Counted from the first letter of the stretch, positions 1-6,187 are shown. The stretch is DNA of 6,690 bases from a bacterium (GCA_030604505.1 JAUVVT010000096.1:1-6690), one strand, 5' to 3'. The notes: generated by a model from the letters alone, not told the origin. A program made the numbers and translations.

Positions 1-369
1 CATTGTAACCACCGGATTATGTTTTATAGCGGAATGCAGATGTTTATAATAGGTTTTCTCGTCTTCGCCTTTTATGGCATGAACCGGGATCTCATAATCT
101 TTTACCAAAGATGCAGTAACATCATCCTGCGTTGAAAGCGGATTTGACGCACATAATACTATGTCGGCGCCTCCGGCTTTGAGTGTATAGGCAAGGTTTG
201 CCGTCTCGGCTGTTACGTGTAAACACAGCGACATCTTTTTCCCATCGAGAGGTTTTTCTGAACTAAATCTTTCTCGTATTTTTTTCAAAACAGGCATATC
301 GTTGTCTGCCCACTCGATTCTCTTTTTACCTTCTTCTGCCAAATTAATATCTTTTATGTCATATTCCAT
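1..369 (-). CDS. ahcY: S-adenosylhomocysteinase, N-terminal part (cut by window edge)
   Basis: The first 123 codons are present; the rest lies left of the window. The enzyme hydrolyses S-adenosylhomocysteine (SAH) to adenosine and homocysteine in the cytoplasm, removing the inhibitory product of SAM-dependent methylation. What is seen: the start MEYDIKDINLAEEGKKRIEW is typical of the family. HVTAETANL (51-59) supplies the His, Thr and Glu that contact the adenosine ribose. LCASNPLSTQDDV (72-84) is the hallmark block of the substrate domain. The NAD-binding domain and catalytic Asp/Lys are outside the window, so integrity cannot be judged. The ATG at 367-369 is preceded by AGGAG (minus strand, 381-377) seven bases away, which fixes the start. 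It follows metK on the same strand across a 187-bp hairpin-rich gap. I see no promoter of its own in that gap, so co-transcription with metK is inferred. Confidence 0.96.
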   Translation of the reverse strand, partial: MEYDIKDINLAEEGKKRIEWADNDMPVLKKIRERFSSEKPLDGKKMSLCLHVTAETANLAYTLKAGGADIVLCASNPLSTQDDVTASLVKDYEIPVHAIKGEDEKTYYKHLHSAIKHNPVVTM

Positions 370-408
370 TTAAGCACTCCTGATACAAATTAATAAATGT
401 TTAATCCC

Positions 409-432
409 TTACTTCTTTTGAGAAATAAGTAA
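409..432 (-). promoter_or_regulatory. Local hairpin competing with the long-range stem, upstream of ahcY
   Basis: TTACTTCTTT (409-418) pairs with AAATAAGTAA (423-432) in a ten-position stem with one mismatch (415/426) and a four-base loop. It re-uses the same bases as the left arm of the 409/555 inverted repeat, so both cannot form together. It lies about 40 bases upstream of the ahcY start. No U-run follows it in the minus direction, so it does not look like an intrinsic terminator. A regulatory role is inference. Confidence 0.35.
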
Positions 433-447
433 GCAAGAAAACTTGCT
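432..447 (-). repeat. Small perfect stem-loop AGCAAG-N4-CTTGCT
   Basis: AGCAAG (432-437) and CTTGCT (442-447) form a six-base-pair stem with a four-base loop, read as TTTT on the minus strand. It sits directly between the local hairpin 409-432 and the 30-bp palindrome 450-479, making tandem hairpins. It is too short to identify as a known element. Confidence 0.5.
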
Positions 448-449
448 GT

Positions 450-479
450 TAAATTTCCCCTCGTACGAGGGGAAATTTA
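450..479. repeat. Perfect 30-bp palindrome
   Basis: The half-site TAAATTTCCCCTCGT (450-464) is followed at once by its exact reverse complement (465-479), with no mismatch and no spacer. As RNA it would give a 13-bp stem with a GUAC loop. The CCCCTC/GAGGGG core is much more GC-rich than its surroundings. Neither orientation is followed by a strong T-run, so it is a poor intrinsic terminator. It could be a dispersed repeat, a protein-binding site or part of a structured leader for ahcY; the sequence does not decide between these. Confidence 0.75.
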
Positions 480-500
480 TTTAAAAGACTCAAATATGTC

Positions 501-520
501 ATTCCCGCGAAAGCGGGAAT
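501..520. repeat. dRS3/REP-like element ATTCCC-N8-GGGAAT
   Basis: The 20 bases at 501-520 match the pattern ATTCCC-N8-GGGAAT known as dRS3 in Neisseria. The inner eight bases extend the symmetry to an eight-base-pair stem, ATTCCCGC/GCGGGAAT, closed by a GAAA tetraloop on the plus strand. It is preceded by GTC and followed by CTAC. Similar short inverted repeats are scattered in the intergenic regions of many bacteria. Only one copy is present in this window, so its repetitive nature here is inferred from the pattern. Confidence 0.65.
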
Positions 521-556
521 CTACTTTTTGTCAAACCATCTTTCAAAAGAAGTAAA

Positions 557-1693
557 TTAAGCACTTTTCAGGTCTTCTATGCGGTCTGTCTTTTCCCAGG
601 TAAAATCTTCCTCTTCTCTTCCGAAGTGTCCGTAAGCCGCTGTTTTCCTGTATATCGGTCTTCTTAAGTCCAATCTATCTATAATGCCTTTTGGTGTAAG
701 GTCAAATGTTTTCAAGATAAGCTGCTGGATTTCATGGTCGCCTATAGTACCTGTTCCGAAGGAATTGGCATTAACCGAAACCGGTTCTCTCTGCCCGATA
801 ACATAGGCAATTTGGATTTCACATTTTCTTGCGAGACCCGCTGCAACTACATTTTTTGCAGCCCATCTCGCAGCGTAGGAACCCGACCTGTCTACCTTCG
901 TCGGGTCTTTTCCGGAAAAACATCCTCCGCCGTGTCTTCCCCATCCGCCGTAAGTATCAACAATAATTTTCCTCCCGGTAACTCCGGCATCTCCCTGAGG
1001 ACCACCAATAACAAATTTTCCCGTCCGATTAATATGGCAGATTAATTTGTCTTTGTCTATAAGTTCTGGTGGAAGAATTTCGAAAATTACTTTTTCTTTA
1101 ATATCTTTTGTAAGCTGTTCATTCTCAACATCCGGTTCGTGCTGAGCTGCGATAACAACAGTCTCAATTTGTACTGGTTTATTATCTTCATAACGGACAG
1201 ATACCTGGGTTTTCCCATCCGGTCTGAGGTAGGGAAGAATTCCCTGCTTTCTGACATCAGAAAGTCTTTTTGCCAGTTTGTGCGACATGATTATTGGAAG
1301 AGGCATTAGTTCCTCCGTTTCATCTGAAGCATATCCAAACATCAACCCTTGGTCACCAGCACCATCTCTATCAACACCCAAAGCTATATCCGGAGATTGT
1401 TTGTCTATGCTTTGAAGAACTGCACAGCTTTCATAGTCAAGTCCCCATTTACCGTTTATATATCCAATATCTTTTACTACTTCTCTTACAACCTTTGGAA
1501 TGTCTATATAAGTTGTTGTGGTTATTTCTCCGCCAACCATAACCAATCCTGTGGTAACATAGGTTTCACAGGCTACCCTGCTCATTTTATCATCTGCTAA
1601 AGCAGCGTCAAGAACTCCATCTGAGATTTGGTCGGCAACCTTATCAGGATGTCCTTCAGTTACAGATTCTGAAGTGAAAATATACGAAGACAT
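557..1693 (-). CDS. metK: S-adenosylmethionine synthetase (methionine adenosyltransferase)
   Basis: The 378-residue enzyme makes SAM from methionine and ATP, releasing phosphate and pyrophosphate; it is a cytoplasmic oligomer. Its length is normal for the family. Visible motifs are TEGHPDKVADQISD (12-25, active-site His and Asp), GVDRDGAGDQGLMFGYA (106-122, first signature), and HGGGCFSGKDPTKVDRS (254-270, second signature with the P-loop-like glycine run). The C-terminus is complete (YGHFGREEEDFTWEKTDR, 354-371). The second signature has Cys258 where GGGAFSGKD is the usual form. The start is supported by GGGAG (1704-1700) six bases upstream. It lies 36 bp after the nucleotidyltransferase gene on the same strand, and ahcY follows, so SAM synthesis and SAH removal are linked. 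The short upstream gap leaves no room for a SAM riboswitch directly before it. Confidence 0.98.
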   Translation of the reverse strand: MSSYIFTSESVTEGHPDKVADQISDGVLDAALADDKMSRVACETYVTTGLVMVGGEITTTTYIDIPKVVREVVKDIGYINGKWGLDYESCAVLQSIDKQSPDIALGVDRDGAGDQGLMFGYASDETEELMPLPIIMSHKLAKRLSDVRKQGILPYLRPDGKTQVSVRYEDNKPVQIETVVIAAQHEPDVENEQLTKDIKEKVIFEILPPELIDKDKLICHINRTGKFVIGGPQGDAGVTGRKIIVDTYGGWGRHGGGCFSGKDPTKVDRSGSYAARWAAKNVVAAGLARKCEIQIAYVIGQREPVSVNANSFGTGTIGDHEIQQLILKTFDLTPKGIIDRLDLRRPIYRKTAAYGHFGREEEDFTWEKTDRIEDLKSA

Positions 1694-1729
1694 TGTTTGC
1701 TCCCGGGATAATTTGAAGTTTATTATTTG

Positions 1730-2704
1730 TTAAAAAATAACTTTTGTTGTACAACCTATGTTTAATGATAATTCTTTATTCTTCAAAAATACATCGTTTC
1801 CAATAATGGAGATTTTTAATACCATAAATTCTATATGAGAATTTTCTCCGATAATTGAATCTTTGATAACCGAATTTAAAATTTTTGTGCCATTACCAAC
1901 GGTTACATAAGGTCCGATGACCGACTCAACAATTTCTGCGGAAGGAGAAATATAACACGGATCAATAATGGTTGAACCCGGAACATCTGTCTTTTCAGAA
2001 AATTTTTTAAGGATATATCTATGGGATTTGAAAAAATTTTCAGGGTTTCCACAATCATACCATCCCTCAATAGCGGATGTAGTAATCTTTTCCCCATTTT
2101 CAACCATATTCTGAATAGCATCGGTAATCTGGTATTCACCTTTTGTCTTAATGTCATTCTTGAAAAGATATTCAATAGAATCTTTTAGTCTATTTCCGTT
2201 CTTTATAAAATATATTCCCACTAAAGCAGTATTGCTGACCAATGTGTCCGGTTTCTCAACCAATCTTTCAACAAATCCTTTTTCATTGGAAACTACGACG
2301 CCAAATTTATGTGGGTCTTCTACCTCTTTCACACCGAGACATGTGTATTCACTGTTTAAAAACTTTTTCAGGTCTCCTTCAAACAGGGTGTCACCAAGAA
2401 CTATCAAAATCGGTTCATCAGTAAATTCGTCGGATGCCATTTTAACAGCATGGGCTATACCTTTTAGCTCGGTTTGAAAAATGAACCTTATTTTAATCGA
2501 GAATCTCTCCTTAATATGCTTTTCTATTCTATCTCCTCCAGGATTCAGCACTAAATCAATCTCATCGATATCATTAGAAATCAGGTCTTCGATTATATAA
2601 TCTATAATTGGTTTTTCCCCGAGCTTCATTAATATTTTCGGAGTGGTATAAGTATGAGGTCTCATCCTTGTGCCGACTCCTGCTGCAGGTATAATTGCTT
2701 TCAT
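1730..2704 (-). CDS. Sugar-phosphate nucleotidyltransferase (NDP-sugar pyrophosphorylase)
   Basis: This 324-residue enzyme joins a sugar-1-phosphate to an NTP to give an NDP-sugar and pyrophosphate, feeding glycan or lipopolysaccharide synthesis. The N-terminal nucleotidyltransferase domain has AAGVGTRMRPHTYTTPK (7-23, the GxGTR...PK signature), KGIAHAV (81-87), VLGDTLFEGD (102-111, metal-binding Asp), ERLVEKPD (146-153, sugar binding) and KGEYQITDAI (188-197). GWYDCGNPENFF (214-225) closes the fold. From about 245 to 308, hexapeptide-like repeats (SAEIVESVIGPYVTVGNGTK and onward) indicate a short, degenerate left-handed beta-helix tail. The RPHT...TPK form and the tail place it in the COG1208/RmlA-long group; base and sugar specificity cannot be read. 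The adjacent phosphomannose/phosphoglucose isomerase makes GDP-mannose, UDP-glucose or dTDP-glucose plausible. The ATG at 2702-2704 has no clear Shine-Dalgarno, but the MKAIIPAAG start is canonical. Confidence 0.9.
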   Translation of the reverse strand: MKAIIPAAGVGTRMRPHTYTTPKILMKLGEKPIIDYIIEDLISNDIDEIDLVLNPGGDRIEKHIKERFSIKIRFIFQTELKGIAHAVKMASDEFTDEPILIVLGDTLFEGDLKKFLNSEYTCLGVKEVEDPHKFGVVVSNEKGFVERLVEKPDTLVSNTALVGIYFIKNGNRLKDSIEYLFKNDIKTKGEYQITDAIQNMVENGEKITTSAIEGWYDCGNPENFFKSHRYILKKFSEKTDVPGSTIIDPCYISPSAEIVESVIGPYVTVGNGTKILNSVIKDSIIGENSHIEFMVLKISIIGNDVFLKNKELSLNIGCTTKVIF

Positions 2705-2771
2705 ATTTTATCGGTATTTCCGTTTAAAAGTTAAATATTCTAACTGGGAAAAATATTTTTATTAAACTATA

Positions 2772-2800
2772 ATTCTAACAAAAATATTTTATAAAGTCAA
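2772..2800 (-). promoter_or_regulatory. Sigma70-type promoter for nucleotidyltransferase-metK-ahcY
   Basis: On the minus strand, TTGACT (2800-2795) is separated by exactly 17 bases from TAGAAT (2777-2772). Each box differs from the TTGACA/TATAAT consensus by one base. It begins five bases past the isomerase stop codon. A start near 2765 would leave a leader of about 60 nt before the ATG at 2704. This suggests the downstream three genes can be transcribed independently of the PTS and isomerase genes. AT-rich DNA produces such boxes by chance, but the spacing and match are good. Confidence 0.6.
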
Positions 2801-2804
2801 TAAT

Positions 2805-3866
2805 TTATATTTTGCTCAGCCTTTCTTTCAACACCATAATTTTATTAATAGGAGTAGGGTCAATTTTATTTATTATTGCAAGATAGTAACTGGTAAAATC
2901 CCCAAGGTACAAAAGTGAAAAAATCCTTGCTAATAGTGATTCACCTTTACTGTAAATCAGTTCTGTTTGGATATTTTCTTCTTTTAGAATTGATATTGTT
3001 ATATCAATAGTTTTAAGTATTCTTTTATTAATTTCTTTATCTGTTAAAATTATTATCACCGGTTCGACTGTCTGGAATTTTTTCCATTCCCAGCCGATAA
3101 TTTCATTGTGGTTTAGCTCGGTAAAATAGTTATTATATGCCATTCGTTTGCTGTTTTCGCAAAACTGACATTTCCACCTGTATCCAACAGAACCAAAAAA
3201 TTGTTCTGAACAATAGATAACCGGTAGTTTGTTAATAAGCTTGTTTGCCAGTATAAGTGCAGGATTTTTTTCAGGGTAATCCATTTCAGAAAATTCTTTA
3301 GACTGGGATTTGAGAATATTGATTGTCTCTTCTATTTCGCTTGATTTGTCACCGATAATCCCAATTTTTGAAAGGGCAATTAGTGGAACTGCAAAGGAAT
3401 AACCAATAGCATATCTTGGAGGCATACCGGAAGGAATAGTTATTGTCGGTATATTGTCTTTTAATGATATATCCTTAAGTTTCCCCCCACTTGTTATAGA
3501 TATAATATTTGCCCCTGTTTGCCTTGCTTTATTGTATATATCGATAGTTTCTTCCGTATTTCCTGAATAACTCGACACAAAAATAAGTGTATTTTTCCCC
3601 ACAAATTTGGGAATATCATAATTTCTTATTGTTATAAAGGGTAAATCTATTTCCGTATAAAGATAATCTTTTGTCAGAGCACCACCGATTGAAGAACCCC
3701 CCATACCGCTGAATACTATGTTATTTATCCCTGATTTTTCAATGGGTATCTCAATTCCCTTAAAAATCTCCACAGTGCGTTCGATTTGTTTATACAGATT
3801 TGCAAGGTCATCAAATCGATTTTCACTGTCTATGTTATTAATTTCTGATTTTTGAATAGATTTCAT
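2805..3866 (-). CDS. Bifunctional phosphoglucose/phosphomannose isomerase
   Basis: The 353-residue protein belongs to the SIS-domain isomerase family that interconverts glucose-6-P or mannose-6-P with fructose-6-P. Seen in order: GMGGSSIGG (54-62) and SSYSGNTEET (98-107), the phosphate-binding loops; PPRYAIGYS (149-157); CENSK (236-240) with Glu237 and ELNHNEIIGW (250-259) with His253, matching the catalytic Glu and His of the archaeal-type enzymes; and GDFTSYYLA plus DPTPINKI (322-343) near the C-terminus. Length is normal. Cys233 and Cys236 form a CxxC beside the catalytic Glu, which looks unusual. It lies 90 bp after ptsI; I found no convincing promoter or terminator in that gap (3867-3956), so read-through from ptsH-ptsI is plausible. 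No Shine-Dalgarno precedes the ATG at 3864-3866. Glucose versus mannose preference cannot be deduced. Confidence 0.93.
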   Translation of the reverse strand: MKSIQKSEINNIDSENRFDDLANLYKQIERTVEIFKGIEIPIEKSGINNIVFSGMGGSSIGGALTKDYLYTEIDLPFITIRNYDIPKFVGKNTLIFVSSYSGNTEETIDIYNKARQTGANIISITSGGKLKDISLKDNIPTITIPSGMPPRYAIGYSFAVPLIALSKIGIIGDKSSEIEETINILKSQSKEFSEMDYPEKNPALILANKLINKLPVIYCSEQFFGSVGYRWKCQFCENSKRMAYNNYFTELNHNEIIGWEWKKFQTVEPVIIILTDKEINKRILKTIDITISILKEENIQTELIYSKGESLLARIFSLLYLGDFTSYYLAIINKIDPTPINKIMVLKERLSKI

Positions 3867-3956
3867 AGTTTTTTATAATTTAATAGTAGAGTTCCAAATA
3901 ATTGACATATAGCATAGAATGAATGAGAAATTTTTAATCTTATTGTAGAACAGTTA

Positions 3957-5699
3957 TTATAATGGAATAGTGGGAAATTTTTCTTTCATAATATTGGAGA
4001 GATATGATTCTATCTCATCAGCAGATTTCATATTGAGACATTCTTCACTGATTTTTACTGCATCAGAATAGTTTATAGAGCGAATTATCTGTTTAATTTC
4101 ACCCAGAATCAGCGGGCTCACGCTTAATTCGTCCAGTCCCATTCCTATAAGGAGATACGTTGCAAGCGGATCGCCCGCCATTTCTCCGCACATTCCAACC
4201 CAAATGTTATTATTATGTCCCGCTTCAACGGTCATTTTAATCAGTTTGAGAACCGCAGGATGGTAAAATTGGTAGAGGTTCGAAACACGAACATTTGCAC
4301 GGTCAACAGCAAGTGTATATTGAATAAGGTCATTTGTACCGATACTGAAAAAATCAACCTCTTTTGCAAGTTCGTCGGCGGCAAGAACGGCTGAGGGTAA
4401 TTCTATCATAACTCCCAGTTTTATGTTTTCATCAAAATCTATGTTTTGTTTTCGTAACTCTTCTTTAGATTCTTCCAAAAAAGCTTTTGCCTTTATTAAT
4501 TCATCTAAACTGGAAATCATAGGGAACATTACAGCAAGATTCCTCATAGTGCTTGCCCTCAATATCGCTTTCAATTGTGTTTTAAATAGCTCGGGATAAT
4601 CAAAACATACACGTATTCCTCGCCAGCCCAGAAAAGGATTATCCTCTTTTAATCCTTTCGGAGTTTTGATAACCTTGTCTCCGCCGAGGTCTATTGTCCT
4701 TATAATCACAGGGTTTGGATATATCCTCTGCACAATGGATTTATAGTCGTCAAATTGTTCTTCTTCAGTAGGAAGCTGACTCTTTAATAGATATAAATAT
4801 TCAGTTCTATATAGACCAATTCCATGAGAACCATATGAAATAACAGAATCTAACTCCTGGGGCAGCTCTATATTTGCGGAAAGGTCTATTTCTTTATCAT
4901 CCAATGTTTTTGCAGGAAGAGATATTATTTTTTCCAGACTTTTTGAGAATTGAAATAATCCCTCTTTAAGAGATTTATATTTTTCTATAACCTCATTGTC
5001 CGGATTGACTATTAAATTGCCGCTGTTGCCGTCAATAATAGCATTATCTCCGGGTTCAATATTTTTCAAGAGGTCTTTTACACCCACGATAGAAGGAACT
5101 TCAAGGGCACGTGCTAATATCGCAGCATGAGAAGTCCTTCCCCCGAGTTCTGTCGCAAATCCCAAAATCTTTGATTTCTCTAAACCGACTGTAAGAGAGG
5201 GAGTTAACTCATAAGACACTATAATTGCAGGTTCAGAAATTTGATGTATGCATAATCTGTCATCCCCCTGCAGCTTTCTGAGTATCCTTCTTTTTATATC
5301 TTTAAAATCCGATGCCCTCTCTTTTAAATATTTATCATCTGTGGCAGAAAGAGATTCCTGTGTTTTTTTCATTATTCGGTAAAAAACCTGGTCAGAATTT
5401 TTTCGCTGAATTTTTATTTCTGATATTACCTTTTCAAGAAAGACTTTATCTCTTAATATCATAAGATGAGCATCAAATATTTCTCCATAAGCATCACCCA
5501 GATTTTTTTCGACATTTTCTTTGAATTTTTTAATGTCATCTTCTGTGCTTTTTATTGCGTTAAGAAATCTCTCGACCTCCTTATCGATTTCACTATCGGT
5601 TAATGTTCTGTCTTGAATCTGGATTTGGTCTTCATCTAACAGATGTACTTTACCTATTGATATTCCAGGAGATGCAGCCTTTCCTATTAAATTTATCAT
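3957..5699 (-). CDS. ptsI: PTS enzyme I (phosphoenolpyruvate-protein phosphotransferase)
   Basis: Enzyme I takes phosphate from phosphoenolpyruvate onto a histidine and passes it to HPr, starting the PTS cascade in the cytoplasm. The 580-residue product has the normal family length. Motifs: GKAASPGISIGKVHL (6-20, typical N-terminus); GGRTSHAAILAR (186-197) with phospho-His191; GIGLYRTEYL (293-302) and IIRTIDLGGDK (332-342), with substrate arginines; NPFLGWRGIR (354-363); GTNDLIQYTLAVDR (454-467); and GMCGEMAGDP (502-511) with the active-site Cys504. I chose the ATG at 5697-5699 because the conserved N-terminus begins there, 13 bases after the ptsH stop. The frame stays open upstream to a TTG at 5750, which would overlap ptsH by 38 bases and add 17 unconserved residues. 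Neither start has a clear Shine-Dalgarno; translational coupling to ptsH is likely. Confidence 0.97.
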   Translation of the reverse strand: MINLIGKAASPGISIGKVHLLDEDQIQIQDRTLTDSEIDKEVERFLNAIKSTEDDIKKFKENVEKNLGDAYGEIFDAHLMILRDKVFLEKVISEIKIQRKNSDQVFYRIMKKTQESLSATDDKYLKERASDFKDIKRRILRKLQGDDRLCIHQISEPAIIVSYELTPSLTVGLEKSKILGFATELGGRTSHAAILARALEVPSIVGVKDLLKNIEPGDNAIIDGNSGNLIVNPDNEVIEKYKSLKEGLFQFSKSLEKIISLPAKTLDDKEIDLSANIELPQELDSVISYGSHGIGLYRTEYLYLLKSQLPTEEEQFDDYKSIVQRIYPNPVIIRTIDLGGDKVIKTPKGLKEDNPFLGWRGIRVCFDYPELFKTQLKAILRASTMRNLAVMFPMISSLDELIKAKAFLEESKEELRKQNIDFDENIKLGVMIELPSAVLAADELAKEVDFFSIGTNDLIQYTLAVDRANVRVSNLYQFYHPAVLKLIKMTVEAGHNNNIWVGMCGEMAGDPLATYLLIGMGLDELSVSPLILGEIKQIIRSINYSDAVKISEECLNMKSADEIESYLSNIMKEKFPTIPL

Positions 5700-5712
5700 T
5701 TGATTTTTATAA

Positions 5713-5985
5713 TTATTTATCTTCACCGAATTTGTCTTTAAATAATTCAACTAATTGATTTAAAGCTTTATCTTCATCTTGTCCATCAATAATAATTAAT
5801 ATCTTACTTCCTTTCTCGGCAGCCAGCGTCATCACACCCATAATGCTTTTCGCATTAACCTCAAGACCATCTTTTTGTAATAATATTTTTGTTAATGGAA
5901 ACTTTGAAGTCAGTTTAACCAGAGCAGCAGCAGGACGGGCATGAAGTCCTGAGGAATTCTCTATTGTCATCTTTTTCTTAACCAT
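5713..5985 (-). CDS. ptsH: Phosphocarrier protein HPr
   Basis: HPr is the small soluble carrier that receives phosphate from enzyme I and hands it to EIIA domains. The 90-residue product has normal length. SSGLHARPAA (11-20) contains phospho-His15 and the adjacent Arg17. NAKSIMGVMTLAA (44-56) contains Ser47, the position equivalent to regulatory Ser46, the target of HPr kinase where that enzyme exists. A fully family-like KSIMGVM context makes serine regulation possible, but no hprK is in the window. ptsI follows 13 bases later on the same strand, clearly one operon. No EII gene is present here, so it may serve a regulatory or mannose-type PTS encoded elsewhere. The start at 5983-5985 is the upstream of two close ATG codons (Met1, Met6); no strong Shine-Dalgarno separates them. 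Confidence 0.96.
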   Translation of the reverse strand: MVKKKMTIENSSGLHARPAAALVKLTSKFPLTKILLQKDGLEVNAKSIMGVMTLAAEKGSKILIIIDGQDEDKALNQLVELFKDKFGEDK

Positions 5986-6128
5986 AAATTATCTTGAAGC
6001 CAATCGATTGATGAAGATAGGAAAATATGACAATTCTTGAAAATTTTTGAAATAATTCGACCTATAATTACAAAAAATATATCAAATTTTAACTAATTTA
6101 ACCATTTATTAAATTTATGTATTTTATA

Positions 6129-6157
6129 AATCTATGAATTTTTTTTTTGAATGTCAA
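6129..6157 (-). promoter_or_regulatory. Candidate promoter for ptsH-ptsI with ten T (A on coding strand) in the spacer
   Basis: On the minus strand a perfect TTGACA (6157-6152) is followed after 17 bases by TAGATT (6134-6129), four of six consensus positions. Ten consecutive A (plus-strand T run, 6139-6148) lie within the spacer. Transcription would start near 6122, leaving a leader of about 137 nt before ptsH. A weaker alternative nearer the gene (TTTCAA at 6052-6047, CATATT at 6029-6024) exists. The perfect -35 and ideal spacing favour this site. Confidence 0.45.
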
Positions 6158-6171
6158 GAAAATCTTTTCCT

Positions 6172-6187
6172 AATTACTGCTGTAATT
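6172..6187. promoter_or_regulatory. 16-bp dyad AATTAC-N4-GTAATT, candidate operator
   Basis: AATTAC (6172-6177) and GTAATT (6182-6187) form a perfect dyad around TGCT. It lies between the two divergent promoters, about 15 bp upstream of the ptsH -35 and 31 bp upstream of the pilC -35, and overlaps the right arm of the larger inverted repeat by four bases. Its size and symmetry suit a dimeric helix-turn-helix protein, but chance dyads of this kind are common in AT-rich DNA. Confidence 0.35.

Larger units (their letters stand above)
409..555 (-). repeat. 13-bp inverted repeat enclosing three hairpins in the metK-ahcY gap
   Basis: This is most of the gene-free stretch 370-556. The arms TTACTTCTTTTGA (409-421) and TCAAAAGAAGTAA (543-555) are perfect reverse complements. 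In a minus-strand transcript they could pair as a closing stem around three internal hairpins (520-501, 479-450, 447-432), giving a cloverleaf-like fold of about 147 nt. The 409-421 arm can instead fold locally with 423-432, so two exclusive structures exist. The right arm starts one base after the metK stop; the left arm ends 27 bases before the ahcY Shine-Dalgarno. No open reading frame is apparent. I see no target-site duplication flanking the arms, which argues weakly against a simple MITE. The base complementarity is direct observation; function is unknown. Confidence 0.6.

Noticed and set aside
450..479. Intrinsic terminator between metK and ahcY
   Set aside because: The palindrome is strong, but neither orientation is followed by a clear T-run, and ahcY has no visible promoter of its own.
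370..556. Known SAH or SAM riboswitch upstream of ahcY
   Set aside because: The GC-rich conserved core of the SAH riboswitch and the junction motifs of the SAM classes are not seen; only simple hairpins and AT-rich linkers are.
734..1600. Plus-strand open frames opposite metK
   Set aside because: They lie fully inside a clearly recognised metK gene, show no family motifs and read as antisense shadows.
1903..2477. Open frames in other phases over the nucleotidyltransferase gene
   Set aside because: The nucleotidyltransferase carries all its expected motifs; these overlapping frames have low-complexity, motif-free products.
3867..3956. Promoter for the isomerase gene
   Set aside because: Several A/T-rich hexamers occur, but none gives a good -35 and -10 pair at proper spacing.
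5700..5750. Extended ptsI start at a TTG
   Set aside because: It would overlap ptsH by 38 bases and add 17 residues before the conserved enzyme I N-terminus; the ATG at 5697-5699 fits better.
5991..6018. Hairpin in the ptsH leader around CAATCGATTG
   Set aside because: The outer ATCTT/AAGAT stem is only five base pairs and the inner dyad leaves too small a loop; pairing between them is poor.
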